NCBI GenBank assembly: GCA_947482115.1
Contig: CANKII010000005.1
Span: 1 to 64,000 of the forward strand
DNA from: Fibrobacterota bacterium
Lineage (GTDB): Bacteria; Fibrobacterota; Fibrobacteria; UBA11236
DNA length: 64,000 nucleotides
Direction of reading: 5' to 3'
Below are positions 33,231 to 43,488 of the stretch, in pieces. Below the pieces are notes generated by a model, which saw only the letters and a program-made list of their open reading frames with translations, had not been told where the DNA came from and searched no databases. Made by a program: the position numbers and the translations under genes. Numbering within the stretch: position 1 is the stretch's first letter; every line of letters begins with the position of its first letter.

Positions 33231-34031
33231 CTATCCGAGCAGAAAGTTAGATAGCAGAAACCCGCTGACCAGAATGGCGACATTGGAGGCCACCACCGCA
33301 GCCATGGTGGCGCGCCCGACGCCCACGGCTCCCTGCGAACTGTGATAGCCGAAAAAACATCCGAACAGGGAAATCCAGGTACCGAATACGAGTGACTTCA
33401 GCAAACCCACAAACAGATCCTTGTCGGTGTAAAACAGGCGCACTCCCGAAAAGAAGGCTTCGTGGGATAATCCTTTGAAGATCACCACCACCGCAAGAGC
33501 ACCGAGAATGGCGATGAAGGAGGAAAATATGGTCAGAAAGGGGAGCATGATCATTCCAGCCGCGAGTCTGGGTGCCAGCAGGAAACGGTAAGGATTCAGG
33601 TTGAGGCATTTCATGGCGTCGAGTTGTTCCGTGACGGCCATGGTGCCAAGCTCGGCAGCCATCGCCGCTCCGACGCGACCTGAGACCACCAGCGCCGTGA
33701 GCACTGGCCCCACTTCCAGCATTACGGATTTGCCAACGGCCGTACCCACATAACGCAACGGCACATAGTCCTCAAAATTATAGACGGCCTGCCATGCCGC
33801 CACGGCACCCGTGAATACGGAAGTCAATCCGACCAGAGGAAGCGAAGTGATGCCGATGACATACATCTGCTCCACCGCAAGACGCGAATTGCGGAACACG
33901 GAAGGCAGGTTCCGGAACATTTCCAGCGTAAACTTCAAAAACAAAAAAATGGATTCAATGCAGGCGATTATTTTGCGCCCAAAAACAAGGACTTGAGCGT
34001 CGATTGTTTTAATGGGCAAGGAGGGCCTCGT
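33231..34031 (-). CDS. mlaE: MlaE-family ABC transporter permease
   Basis: GITSLPLVGLTSVFTGAVAAWQ, EVGPVLTALVVSGRVGAAMAAELGTM; start approximate. Confidence 0.85.
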   Translation of the reverse strand, partial: TRPSLPIKTIDAQVLVFGRKIIACIESIFLFLKFTLEMFRNLPSVFRNSRLAVEQMYVIGITSLPLVGLTSVFTGAVAAWQAVYNFEDYVPLRYVGTAVGKSVMLEVGPVLTALVVSGRVGAAMAAELGTMAVTEQLDAMKCLNLNPYRFLLAPRLAAGMIMLPFLTIFSSFIAILGALAVVVIFKGLSHEAFFSGVRLFYTDKDLFVGLLKSLVFGTWISLFGCFFGYHSSQGAVGVGRATMAAVVASNVAILVSGFLLSNFLLG

Positions 34032-37000
34032 AATAGGATTCGATGCGGCGTTTCTGTTCCGCTGGCAAGGACAGGCTGCGCGCCCATTCCCGCCGACGCT
34101 GCAATTCGCGGAACACATCTTCACGCACCACGGTTCCGTTGGAATCGGGTTTCAATGCGCCGCCACGATAGGCTTCCGCCTGACGCTGGCGATCGCGGCC
34201 ACGCTCTTCCATGGCATTGGCCGCTTCCAATAAACGGGTTTGGAATCGCTCCTGTTTCTTCCGCAGTTCTTCGGGATCGATTCTCCCCTGCCGCAATCCT
34301 TTTTCTAGTTCCCTCGCTTCTTGCGCAAGACGTCGCAACTTTCGCGCGGCACCTCCGGCATCATTGGCCGACTCCGCCATCTTTTCCAAAGCTTCACTGA
34401 CTCCCTGTTGTGAGTTCGCCACACCTCCGGGAGAATTTCCTTCACCATTTTGAGATCCAGGTTGTGATCCGGACTGTGAACCCGATTGGGCTCCTCCCGG
34501 TTGAGAACCGGATTGCCCCCCTTGTGGTGAACCGCCGGGCATGTTCCCGGAACTTCCTCCCGGCATTCCATTGGAACCGGAAGAACTGCCACCGCCCGGC
34601 AATGGCATCGAACCATTGGGGGAACCTTGACCCGGTTTGCCTCCGGAACTTCGGCTGTCCAGCATTTGACGCAAGAGTTGATAGGTGGCCTGATTGACGG
34701 CCATTTGTTTTCCGGAAACGCCTTTCAATCTGCCGGACATTCCATCCAGTCCTTCATCGTCACCTTCACCTTGTCCCTTGCCCTTCCCTTTGCCGCCGCT
34801 TTTCTTCCCGGATCCGTTTCCGGAATTCCCGCTCATGGAGCCTTCACCGTCATTGCCATCCTGATCATTGGATTGTTGCAGCCACTTGAGCAATTCCCGC
34901 GCAGCCTTGCGCGTGTGCAAAAGCAAACTATCTGCGGCGGGAGCGGAATTCGCGGTGAGCACGGCATCGGCCTGATAGCCCAGTTCAGCAGCTTCGTGGC
35001 GTAAGACTTCGTTCTCATACGGTTTCTCGGCCGCCAATTTTTCCAGACGGTTTCGCAACCACCGCGCAAGCTGCGCCGCGCGCTGGTTCAGGGCCGCATC
35101 TTCCTCATCCCAACCTTCGCGGACACGGTTGTTTTTGTCGCGAATAAGATCGAGCCAGCGGCCATACTCCAGAGTTTCATCCAGCAAGGCGGAGATTTCG
35201 GCAGGATCGGGACCGCCGTTCATCTGCCCCATCATGCCGTCCATGTTGTCCGCCATTTTTCTCAACTCTTCGGCGGCGGACTTCGCACTCTTGCGGGCTT
35301 TCTGGGAATTTTTCTTTCCGCCTTTATCCGCATCATTCCCGTCCTGCGACTTGTCGGAAGAATTCTTGCCCAGTTCCTTTTCCGTCTCCTGCATTTTGTC
35401 CTGCGCTTCCTGCGCATGCGGTTGATTTTTCAATTCCTGAAAAGCTTTTTGCTCCTTCGCCAACCGGTTCAACTCTTTGGTGTCATTTTCCAGTTGCTGA
35501 CTTAATTCCTCCTGCTTCGCCGCCAGTTCTTCGTCAGACTTGGAGGCATCGGGTTTGCCGTCGTCGTTCTCACCAATTTTTTCGGCAAGCTTTTCCTGCT
35601 TGTCCTGCAAATCGCGCACATCCTTGGTCAGCGTCTCCAGTGCATGCATGTCCCGGAGCATCTCCAGCATTTTAATGGCCCGATCCAGACCTTGACGCAT
35701 GTCCTTCTGGCGATCGAGCAGGTTCTTGAGGTTGTTTTGCAAATCCTCCATGCCTACCTGTTCGTTTTGGGAATCCTTTTTCAGCCGGTCCAAGGTGCTG
35801 TCCGGCAAAGCCTCTTTCAACAACTCCTGAATGCGCTCCATTTTTTGGAGCAACTCGGGAGAGATGACGCCGTTCTCCATTCCCTTCTCCAGCGTTTTCT
35901 GAATTTGAGAAAGCGCCTGCTTCACGTCCTCGCGCGCCCGTTCCTGCGCCTGAGCCGTTTGCTGCAAATCCTGACGCTTGGCATCCTGCACCTGTTGTTG
36001 ATCCTTGATCCAGGATTGCAAATCCTTTTGCTCTTTCATGTTGTGCTGTAACTCGTCCCCAAGAGCCTTGCGTTCCTGCGCCAGCGGCTCCTGCTGTTTG
36101 GCGTCCTTGGGAGGCGGCATGGATTTCAGATCGGCAAGCTTCTGATCCAACATTTGCTGGTTCTTCATCAGAGTATCCAGCCATTTCTTCTGTTCCGGCA
36201 ACGGCTTCTGCCACGCATCGGTCGGAGGAAGATGCTTTTCCATCTCCTTTGTTTCTTTGCGAAGCGATTCCAGTTGTTTTCCGAGGGGCGAATCGTGATC
36301 GACCTTGGCGGCTTCCGCATCGAGATGGCGTTCCAATCTCTGCAAATGATCCTGCGGAGCCGAATTCAATATGCGGCGGATTTCCCACGCTCCCAACGGT
36401 GGTGGCGCATCCGGTTGACTTTCATTGGCCGCCTGTTGAGGTTGACGCGGGACCCGATCCTGACGCTCCGCTGCGCTTTTCAAACTGGTAATCGCGCCGC
36501 GCTCCGTGGCATCCACCTTCGCCAACACTTCTTCAAGGGAAGGCATGCGCAAATGAATCGTTTCCGATCGCGCGGTCTTGGGACCCGACACCACATCGTT
36601 ATCGGTGGCTTCCAGATATATCTCCACGGTATTGCCGGGTTGCAAGGGAAGATCCTTGAGTTCCCACAAACCGCCACCCATTCCCGTGCCGGGCTGCAAC
36701 CACGACGAAATATCCTTCACTCCCTTGGAAGAAGCGCCTTCAATTCCTCCGGTCACGGAGTAATGCAAGGTGACACGCGATACGCCATAATCGTCCTGCG
36801 CGCGATACACGATTGGAACCTGCAGATTCCTTCCCAGTTCGCCATCGGTGGAAGGCGACAAGAAGGCGATCTCGGGTGGCGCGTCCACGCCGGGCTCCAA
36901 ACGATAAGGACCCGCATTGCCCGAAAGATGATCTTCCCGGGTGACCAAGTGCAGACGAAGTTCCACGGGTTTACGCACCGAACTTCGCAAAGTGAATGTC

Positions 37001-38079
37001 GTGCCCTCCCCCAAATCCAAAGTGTCCGGAACTGCATCGGAGAATCTGAAAATCGCCTGCAGCTTTCTAAGGGACTGCGAAGCCGTGATATGCCACAAAA
37101 CATGGCTGCCGGGAAGCAAGGTCAACGTGACCGGCATTTCGGGAATCGAATCGGAAGGCAGCCGGGTGTAAACCGGAGGCTGCACGACGGCGGCAAAGGA
37201 ATGCAAATAAGGAGGCGACACAGCCTGAATGGAATATTCGGAAGTCTCCACGCTTAAGGCGGAGAAACGCAAATCAAAATCGCCTTGCACGGGTCCGAAA
37301 CGAAAACGGGCCACATCCCCTGTTCGCTCAAGACGATACCGCTGTTCTTGTCCGTGAAAAAGAACATGGGCATACACGGGTTCCGATTCGGGAAGGTGAT
37401 CCACATTTACAGAAAGGTTCAGGGTATCTCCCAACGCTGCGCGCCCGGGAATATCGACGGGATCCAGTTGGGGAACCGGAATTTGATTCCATGCGGAAAG
37501 CGGAAGTACCATGCGATAAACCATGTCGCCTGAATGCCCGGAAAAGATCGGCACGATTAAGGCAAAAGACAGACAGGCGCCAAGCCATCCCATCCGTGAC
37601 GAATCGACCCAAGGCGCTTTCGGAATACGAAGCTTGTTTTCCCATGGCGCGTAATTTCGGTTCAGTGCCGCAATGGTTTCCGTCCCGTGGTTTTCCAGTG
37701 AAAGCAAAGTGCGGAATACGTCGGGAGAACCGGAATTGAATCGATCGAGTTGTTTCGCCAGATTTTCCAACCGGAACTGCGCCTTGTACCAAGCATGGAA
37801 TCCCGGAATGAGAGGCCAGAGATAGACGACATAGGTCGCCAGCATGGCTTGCAACCAAATGGCCTGATAAGGATGGCGCGAGGACATCCAACCGAGGATG
37901 GGAAGCAGGATAAGCTGAACGCACAGGGCTTCAACAAAACCCCGGACAACGGCGGTCTGGATCAGATGCTGGCGATATCCCAGAAGCCGGGCCTTCAACC
38001 GCGTCAGCTTGGGCCATCGCCACGTATCCACGGAGTTCTGTGCTTTACTCACCGTGCCCGCGCTCCCTGCAGAAACCAT
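34009..38079 (-). CDS. DUF4175-like large coiled-coil membrane protein
   Basis: N-terminal TM segments, very long Q/K/E coiled coil, G/S/Q low-complexity tail. Confidence 0.7.
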   Translation of the reverse strand: MVSAGSAGTVSKAQNSVDTWRWPKLTRLKARLLGYRQHLIQTAVVRGFVEALCVQLILLPILGWMSSRHPYQAIWLQAMLATYVVYLWPLIPGFHAWYKAQFRLENLAKQLDRFNSGSPDVFRTLLSLENHGTETIAALNRNYAPWENKLRIPKAPWVDSSRMGWLGACLSFALIVPIFSGHSGDMVYRMVLPLSAWNQIPVPQLDPVDIPGRAALGDTLNLSVNVDHLPESEPVYAHVLFHGQEQRYRLERTGDVARFRFGPVQGDFDLRFSALSVETSEYSIQAVSPPYLHSFAAVVQPPVYTRLPSDSIPEMPVTLTLLPGSHVLWHITASQSLRKLQAIFRFSDAVPDTLDLGEGTTFTLRSSVRKPVELRLHLVTREDHLSGNAGPYRLEPGVDAPPEIAFLSPSTDGELGRNLQVPIVYRAQDDYGVSRVTLHYSVTGGIEGASSKGVKDISSWLQPGTGMGGGLWELKDLPLQPGNTVEIYLEATDNDVVSGPKTARSETIHLRMPSLEEVLAKVDATERGAITSLKSAAERQDRVPRQPQQAANESQPDAPPPLGAWEIRRILNSAPQDHLQRLERHLDAEAAKVDHDSPLGKQLESLRKETKEMEKHLPPTDAWQKPLPEQKKWLDTLMKNQQMLDQKLADLKSMPPPKDAKQQEPLAQERKALGDELQHNMKEQKDLQSWIKDQQQVQDAKRQDLQQTAQAQERAREDVKQALSQIQKTLEKGMENGVISPELLQKMERIQELLKEALPDSTLDRLKKDSQNEQVGMEDLQNNLKNLLDRQKDMRQGLDRAIKMLEMLRDMHALETLTKDVRDLQDKQEKLAEKIGENDDGKPDASKSDEELAAKQEELSQQLENDTKELNRLAKEQKAFQELKNQPHAQEAQDKMQETEKELGKNSSDKSQDGNDADKGGKKNSQKARKSAKSAAEELRKMADNMDGMMGQMNGGPDPAEISALLDETLEYGRWLDLIRDKNNRVREGWDEEDAALNQRAAQLARWLRNRLEKLAAEKPYENEVLRHEAAELGYQADAVLTANSAPAADSLLLHTRKAARELLKWLQQSNDQDGNDGEGSMSGNSGNGSGKKSGGKGKGKGQGEGDDEGLDGMSGRLKGVSGKQMAVNQATYQLLRQMLDSRSSGGKPGQGSPNGSMPLPGGGSSSGSNGMPGGSSGNMPGGSPQGGQSGSQPGGAQSGSQSGSQPGSQNGEGNSPGGVANSQQGVSEALEKMAESANDAGGAARKLRRLAQEARELEKGLRQGRIDPEELRKKQERFQTRLLEAANAMEERGRDRQRQAEAYRGGALKPDSNGTVVREDVFRELQRRREWARSLSLPAEQKRRIESYYEALLAH

Positions 38080-38714
38080 GCGAACACATTCACACCCATG
38101 CGCAAAGCCTGTTCATGCAACTCGGCGGGATCGTCTGGATAAGTCCCGACATCCTCCCAGCCATTTCCCAAATCGCATTCGTAGGTGAATAACACGGCGA
38201 TGCGCCCGTCCATTTCAATGCCATTCGCCGTGGCAGTCTTGCCATCGTGTTGATGGATTTTGGGAAGTCCGTGGGCAAAGTGATAATGGCTTTGAAAGAT
38301 GGGATGTCTTTCGGACAACGGATTGAGAGGCCGCTGGGGATACAGCGTTTTCATTTCCTCGCGAAACGATTCCGCGAGTCCATAATTGTCGTCCGCAAAA
38401 AGAAGCCCACCGCGACGGAGAAATTCCTTCAAAGCCTGACGTTCTTCCGGAGAAAATTCCATGCGGCCGTGACCGGTCATGAAAAGAACGGGTGTTTCGT
38501 AAAGGTTGGGAGCGAGCAACTCGACTGTGCGTTCTTCGGGACACACGTTGAGGCCCAAATCCGCCTTTAATCGCTTGGCGAGATTGGGCAACATGCTGGG
38601 TCCGGCGTACCAATCTCCCCCACCGCCGTATTTCAGCCGCGCGAGGGGAAAACATCCCCCTTTGGCGAGACCCAAAGTGAAGGTCAGGGTGAGGATGAAA
38701 GACAGGAACCGCAT
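38049..38714 (-). CDS. DUF4159-domain protein
   Basis: LKYGGGGDWYAGPSMLPNLAKRL, FMTGHGRMEFSPEERQALKEFLRRGGLLFADD. Confidence 0.85.
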   Translation of the reverse strand: MRFLSFILTLTFTLGLAKGGCFPLARLKYGGGGDWYAGPSMLPNLAKRLKADLGLNVCPEERTVELLAPNLYETPVLFMTGHGRMEFSPEERQALKEFLRRGGLLFADDNYGLAESFREEMKTLYPQRPLNPLSERHPIFQSHYHFAHGLPKIHQHDGKTATANGIEMDGRIAVLFTYECDLGNGWEDVGTYPDDPAELHEQALRMGVNVFAWFLQGARAR

Positions 38715-38760
38715 GGATGTATAAAGTAGCAGTTTGGGGGCAGGTCACCCCATCCATTTG

Positions 38761-38797
38761 CCCCTTCCCCTCTTGAGGGGAAGGGGTTTCACGTGGG
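38761..38797. repeat. Palindromic repeat family 2, copy A
   Basis: CCCCTTCCCCTCTTGAGGGGAAGGGGTTTCACGTGGGTC; reverse complement resembles 44879-44917. Confidence 0.8.
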
Positions 38798-38831
38798 TCA
38801 AAGACACAGAAGAAATCAACTGAAACAAGCC

Positions 38832-38860
38832 TTGACAATACGTACGCTATCACGTACGTT
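38832..38860 (+). promoter_or_regulatory. TA promoter/operator
   Basis: TTGACA followed by two CGTACG palindromes 12 bp apart (38841-38846, 38853-38858). Confidence 0.6.
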
Positions 38861-38877
38861 ATGCATGGAGTAAAAAT

Positions 38878-39120
38878 ATGACTACACTCACAGCAAGCGT
38901 CGCAAGAGCATCCTTGTACAAACTCCTTGATGAGACTGCCGAGTCTCATCAACCTGTGCAAATCATGGGCAAGCGCAACAACGGCGTTCTGATTTCGCAT
39001 GATGACTGGCGTGCCATTCAGGAAACCCTTTATCTGGTTTCCATTCCGGGCATGCGTGAGTCCATTCAAAAAGGACTCAAGACTCCGGTGACCAAGTTGT
39101 CCAAAAAACTGAACTGGTGA
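38878..39120 (+). CDS. YefM/Phd-family antitoxin
   Basis: TTLTASVARASLYKLLDETAESHQPVQIMGKRNNGVLISHDDWRAIQETLYL. Confidence 0.92.
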   Translation: MTTLTASVARASLYKLLDETAESHQPVQIMGKRNNGVLISHDDWRAIQETLYLVSIPGMRESIQKGLKTPVTKLSKKLNW

Positions 39121-39380
39121 ACTGGCGGATTGTCTTTACCAAGCAGGCCCAAAAAGACGCCAAGAAACTGGTATCTTCAGGCCTGAAACCCAAAGCGGAA
39201 ATTCTTTTAAAAATTCTGGAAAACGATCCCTTCCAAAACCCTCCGCCGTTTGAAAAACTGGTGGGCGATTTAGCAGGAGCCTGTTCCCGTCGCATTAACG
39301 TTCAGCACCGGTTGGTTTATCAGGTTCTGCCTGACATTCGCACGGTCAAGGTCATTCGACTCTGGACGCATTATGAATGA
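39117..39380 (+). CDS. YoeB/Txe-family mRNA interferase toxin
   Basis: KQAQKDAKKL..., RRINVQHRLVYQV, WTHYE end; GTG start overlapping antitoxin stop. Confidence 0.93.
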   Translation: MNWRIVFTKQAQKDAKKLVSSGLKPKAEILLKILENDPFQNPPPFEKLVGDLAGACSRRINVQHRLVYQVLPDIRTVKVIRLWTHYE

Positions 39381-39416
39381 TCACGGGGTTGTGTTTTTAG
39401 ACTAGGACAACCACAA

Positions 39417-39794
39417 TCACTGGGTCACAATCCATTTAGCAGAAGTACATAAGCTGTCGCGTCCAAATTGGAGCCACAATTCTGGGCCTCCACCCTGGTC
39501 TCCATTCGGAAGTTTGTAGAAGAGGTAATGCCAACCACAGGGCTTTTCCATTGTTGAATGACATGCTTCTGGATGACCGAGAGCAGAGTCGATTTTTTGT
39601 TGTGATAAACCAATTAGCGGATCAGACTCATATGTCGATGCCTCGAACGGTTTATCTGATGGCGCACTTTTCACAAGGTCAAGTGATGCACGTAAATGTT
39701 TGAGTGTATCGTCAGCACTTAGTTTAGAGATATTTGGCTTTGTGCTGCATCCAAAAATGCCAATAAACAATATTGTAAAGACTACCTGCTTCAT
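39417..39794 (-). CDS. Hypothetical lipoprotein
   Basis: MKQVVFTILFIGIFGCST lipobox. Confidence 0.5.
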   Translation of the reverse strand: MKQVVFTILFIGIFGCSTKPNISKLSADDTLKHLRASLDLVKSAPSDKPFEASTYESDPLIGLSQQKIDSALGHPEACHSTMEKPCGWHYLFYKLPNGDQGGGPELWLQFGRDSLCTSAKWIVTQ

Positions 39795-39803
39795 TGCTCA
39801 TCC

Positions 39804-42038
39804 CTACTCATACAGTGCCTGATAGGTCCAATAATTGGACAACACCCGTTTCACATAATCCCTCGTTTCCGAAAACCCGATATCCTCCACCATCTCATCC
39901 ACAGGCCGGTTGATCAACTGGGGCATCCAGCCGTTCAAAGCCTCCGGCCCCGCGTTGTAATGCGCCAGCGTGAAATAAAGATTGCCATGATACTTCCGCT
40001 CGATGTCGCGGACATACGCCGTACCCAACCGGACATTCGTGTCCGGAACGAACAAGGCATCTGGCGTGAAGCCGGAAACGCCATCGTGTTTCGCCTGCGA
40101 CGCGCCAGTAGCAGGCATCATCTGCATCAATCCCCGTGCCCCTGCACGCGAAACGATCTGTGCGTCAAATCCACTCTCCTGTTTCATCAATGCAAAAACG
40201 AAACCCGGCGGAACACCGTCCTGCACAGCCCATTTCCGCACCAAGTTTTCATACGCCGGAGGATAGAACAAGCGCAGCACGGAACGCGGAGCTTCGGCCC
40301 ATTGCTCCACCGGCAGCAGATTTCCAAGCAAGGTTCCAAAGCGATACGCCTCCGTCCACAATCCCGCATCCTGACATTGCCGCGCAATCACATACAGACC
40401 CCAGGGATTCGCAAGAAAACTCGCCGGCTGGCTGCGCAAGGTCAACAGTGCGAGGTCTTCCATCTTCCATTCAAACAACCGCGATACCGGCAGATAAACG
40501 CTTTGCCCGGAAAGATCGAGCGTGTCCCGATATCCCGGCGTGTGACTCGCCAGCCAGGATTTGATATCCTCGGCACGGGAGGGTGAAAAACGATTTTTCC
40601 ATTCCAGACTGTCCGGCCAGACATTGCGCGCCTTCAAATTCAAACGCGCCAGATGCCCGTAGAAGCTGAACGGGAATCGTCCGCTCAACTCCGTCCAGGT
40701 TCCATTCGCCGCAACGGAATCCCCTTGGGCCTCCAAAGATTTCCCCTCCCAATAAAGCCCCGCATGCAGCACACGCGAGGAGGAATTCAGACGACGAAGA
40801 TTCCGGAAAGCCTGCAAGGCTGCCGCAAAATCCCCGCGTTTGAAATAAGCGAGACCGATGCGAAAGGCCGCCTTCTCCGCCTGAGCAGCTTCGGGAAAAC
40901 CCGCTACCAAACGGGAATAGGTTTCAATGGATTCTTCCAAACGTCCCGCCGCTTCCGCATCAAAAGCCTGCATCCAGTACACATCCATGGACTTGGGGCT
41001 TTTGGGAAATTGATCCGTCAACTTGGCATAGGTTGACTTGGCCTGCGATTCGTTCGACAACTTTCGATAGGCGCGCGCCGTTTGCAGAAAAATGTCCGGC
41101 AAGGGGCCATAGCTGTCCGCATATTTCTGATAGGATTGAATGGCATCGGCATAGGAGCCCTTGCGGTACAGCAAATCTGCGGAGTTCAATTCCAATGCCT
41201 GTTGCTGGGGTTTGCCGGGAGCGAGAGGAAGAAGCGTTTGCGTGCGTTCCAAAGCCTTCTGGGTATATCCCAGCTTCTGCTCAAAATCCAGCAACAGTTT
41301 TTGTTCCTCCCACGAACCTTGACCCGGGGGAAATTGCACAACCAGATTTTGATACACCGAATCCAACCGGGAATTCGCGGGAGCGATGCGCAACAATTGC
41401 CGAACCACATTCATCCGTTCCGAGGCGGATAAATTTGCGGAATCCAAAGACAGCAACTGATAATAGAAGCCCGTTTGAGTTCCGGATTCTAACGGAGCCT
41501 TCAGCCCTAAAAGACAGAACGCCTTGCGTTGCACTTGTGATGCCGTTTTAAAATCGAAAGCCTTCAGTCTCAAACTGTAAAGATGGCGCTGCCACACTGG
41601 ACCGCGCGCCCATCGCAAGGTTGCCTCCAGCGCGCTGTCGGCTTCCTGTTTGGAATTTGCAGCCAGACTGGCCTGCGCGAAAAAAATCGTCCGGTAAACC
41701 TGCGCCAGCTTTTCCGAAGGCTGCACCTTGCCCAGTTGCTTGGCGGCTTCTGCAAACTTTCCCGCCCGATACGACAGCAAGGCCTTTCCCCACCCGGATT
41801 GGAAATCGCGAATCTCTTTCGCGGAAGGTTCATGAAGCGGAAATGGAAAAAACGAATTGTTGGAACCAACACTCGTGTCGACAGTCGTGGAATCGATTGC
41901 AGAAATTTCCGATGCGACGGTCTGTATGGAATCGCCACTCGCGGCGGCAACCGGAATGGCCACGAGGGTCATCCCAACAGGAGCTATCTTGAATAGAAGG
42001 CGAAAAAGAGCGAAAAACAGGTGAGGTGACGGATGCAT
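39804..42038 (-). CDS. TPR-containing soluble lytic transglycosylase-like protein
   Basis: C-term ALMKQESGFDAQIVSRAGARGLMQMMPATG...HYNAGPEAL SLT motifs. Confidence 0.93.
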   Translation of the reverse strand: MHPSPHLFFALFRLLFKIAPVGMTLVAIPVAAASGDSIQTVASEISAIDSTTVDTSVGSNNSFFPFPLHEPSAKEIRDFQSGWGKALLSYRAGKFAEAAKQLGKVQPSEKLAQVYRTIFFAQASLAANSKQEADSALEATLRWARGPVWQRHLYSLRLKAFDFKTASQVQRKAFCLLGLKAPLESGTQTGFYYQLLSLDSANLSASERMNVVRQLLRIAPANSRLDSVYQNLVVQFPPGQGSWEEQKLLLDFEQKLGYTQKALERTQTLLPLAPGKPQQQALELNSADLLYRKGSYADAIQSYQKYADSYGPLPDIFLQTARAYRKLSNESQAKSTYAKLTDQFPKSPKSMDVYWMQAFDAEAAGRLEESIETYSRLVAGFPEAAQAEKAAFRIGLAYFKRGDFAAALQAFRNLRRLNSSSRVLHAGLYWEGKSLEAQGDSVAANGTWTELSGRFPFSFYGHLARLNLKARNVWPDSLEWKNRFSPSRAEDIKSWLASHTPGYRDTLDLSGQSVYLPVSRLFEWKMEDLALLTLRSQPASFLANPWGLYVIARQCQDAGLWTEAYRFGTLLGNLLPVEQWAEAPRSVLRLFYPPAYENLVRKWAVQDGVPPGFVFALMKQESGFDAQIVSRAGARGLMQMMPATGASQAKHDGVSGFTPDALFVPDTNVRLGTAYVRDIERKYHGNLYFTLAHYNAGPEALNGWMPQLINRPVDEMVEDIGFSETRDYVKRVLSNYWTYQALYE

Positions 42039-42846
42039 GGAGTTAAAATCTAGTGTCGTTTACCATTTTTCGATCAGAGACGTCCAAGTCTTCGTGATGA
42101 ACATATCCCTGTGCATTCTCGCCTTCCTGAGCTTTCTGGCTTTCAAGGAATATCTGTCACTCATTCCGACCCGGCGCACGGATCATCGCGTCCTGTTCTG
42201 GGCCTATCTCACCATCCCCATCCAGTACTACCTGATTGCCAAAGGATGGTACGGTGCCTTCATCGTGTTCATTCCCGTGTATGCCTTTCTCTTTCTGACT
42301 TTGCGCATGGTGTTGATCGGTGAGACCGAGGGGTTTTTGCGCTCCATCGGCCTGCTGCAATGGGGATTGATGACCACAGTGTTTTCCATCGGCCATGTGG
42401 CTTATTTACTGGTGCTGCCCAAAGCCGGAAATCCCCACGGCGGCGGTTTCGCCCTGTTGCTGTATCTCGTGTTCCTCACCCAGATCAACGATGTGTCCCA
42501 ATACTGGTGGGGAAAGGCATTGGGTCGGCGGCAAATCATTCCCAAGGTCAATCGCAACAAAACATGGGAAGGATTGCTGGGAGGCGTTTGCACCACCACT
42601 TTACTGGCTGTGATTCTGGCTCCGTTCCTGACTCCTTTAGGTCGATGGGCTGCGGTGGGAGCCGGACTGATTATCGGACTCGGAGGTTTTACCGGGGACA
42701 TCACGCTCTCGGCGGTAAAGCGGGATCTCGGCATCAAAAACACCAGCGCCATGTTGCCCGGTCGCGGTGGCATTCTCGATCGCATCGACAGCCTCACCTA
42801 TGCCGCACCGTTGTTTTTTCACTACCTCCACTACCTGTATTATTGA
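42037..42846 (+). CDS. cdsA: Phosphatidate cytidylyltransferase
   Basis: NDVSQYWWGKALGRRQIIPKVNRNKTWEG..., AMLPGRGGILDRIDSL; true start may be 42097. Confidence 0.9.
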   Translation: MELKSSVVYHFSIRDVQVFVMNISLCILAFLSFLAFKEYLSLIPTRRTDHRVLFWAYLTIPIQYYLIAKGWYGAFIVFIPVYAFLFLTLRMVLIGETEGFLRSIGLLQWGLMTTVFSIGHVAYLLVLPKAGNPHGGGFALLLYLVFLTQINDVSQYWWGKALGRRQIIPKVNRNKTWEGLLGGVCTTTLLAVILAPFLTPLGRWAAVGAGLIIGLGGFTGDITLSAVKRDLGIKNTSAMLPGRGGILDRIDSLTYAAPLFFHYLHYLYY

Positions 42847-42855
42847 GACCGCACC

Positions 42856-43488
42856 GTGAAGACTACGCTTCGCTTTCTGTTCTTTCTCCTGCTGGTAAGG
42901 CCGATTACTTTGGTAATCCTCGGGCTGAACATTCGGCACAAGGAACGATTGCCCACACAGGGGCCGGCCATCCTCGTCGCCAATCACAACAGCCATCTGG
43001 ACACTTTGGTGCTCTTTTCCATTCTTCCCTTGCGATTGCTGCCCAAGATTCGGCCCGTGGCTGCCATGGATTATTTCTTCCGCAATTCCATTCTGGCGTG
43101 GTTCTCCCTGCACATCATCGGCATCATTCCCATACGGAGGAAGAAGACAGGAGCCGAAGGCGAAGAAGATCCGCTCAAACTTTGCCACGAGGCTTTGGAT
43201 CGGGGTGAAATCCTGTTGTACTTTCCGGAAGGTACGCGAGGCGAACCCGAACAGATGAACCGGGTCCGTTCGGGAATTGCGCGATTGTGCGAATCGCGGC
43301 CGGAGCTCCCGGTTTTCCCTATATTCATGCATGGTTTGGGGAAGGCTCTTCCGAAAGGCGAGATCCTGCTGGTTCCCTTCTTCTGCGACGTGTTCGTGGG
43401 GGAACCGGTGCATTGGAACGGGGAAGTCGAATCCTTCCGGGCGTTGGTGGAAGACCGGATGATTGCTTTGTCCAAAGAGGAAAAATGA
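42856..43488 (+). CDS. plsC: 1-acylglycerol-3-phosphate O-acyltransferase-like
   Basis: NHNSHLDTL (HX4D), FPEGTRGEPEQMN. Confidence 0.88.
   Translation: MKTTLRFLFFLLLVRPITLVILGLNIRHKERLPTQGPAILVANHNSHLDTLVLFSILPLRLLPKIRPVAAMDYFFRNSILAWFSLHIIGIIPIRRKKTGAEGEEDPLKLCHEALDRGEILLYFPEGTRGEPEQMNRVRSGIARLCESRPELPVFPIFMHGLGKALPKGEILLVPFFCDVFVGEPVHWNGEVESFRALVEDRMIALSKEEK

Noticed and set aside
34450-34620. G/S/Q-rich segment as a possible DNA tandem repeat array
   Set aside because: Low-complexity coding sequence with irregular units, not a clean tandem repeat or CRISPR-like array.
36154-37257. 367-aa plus-strand ORF opposite the DUF4175-like gene
   Set aside because: Antisense shadow; no recognisable motif.
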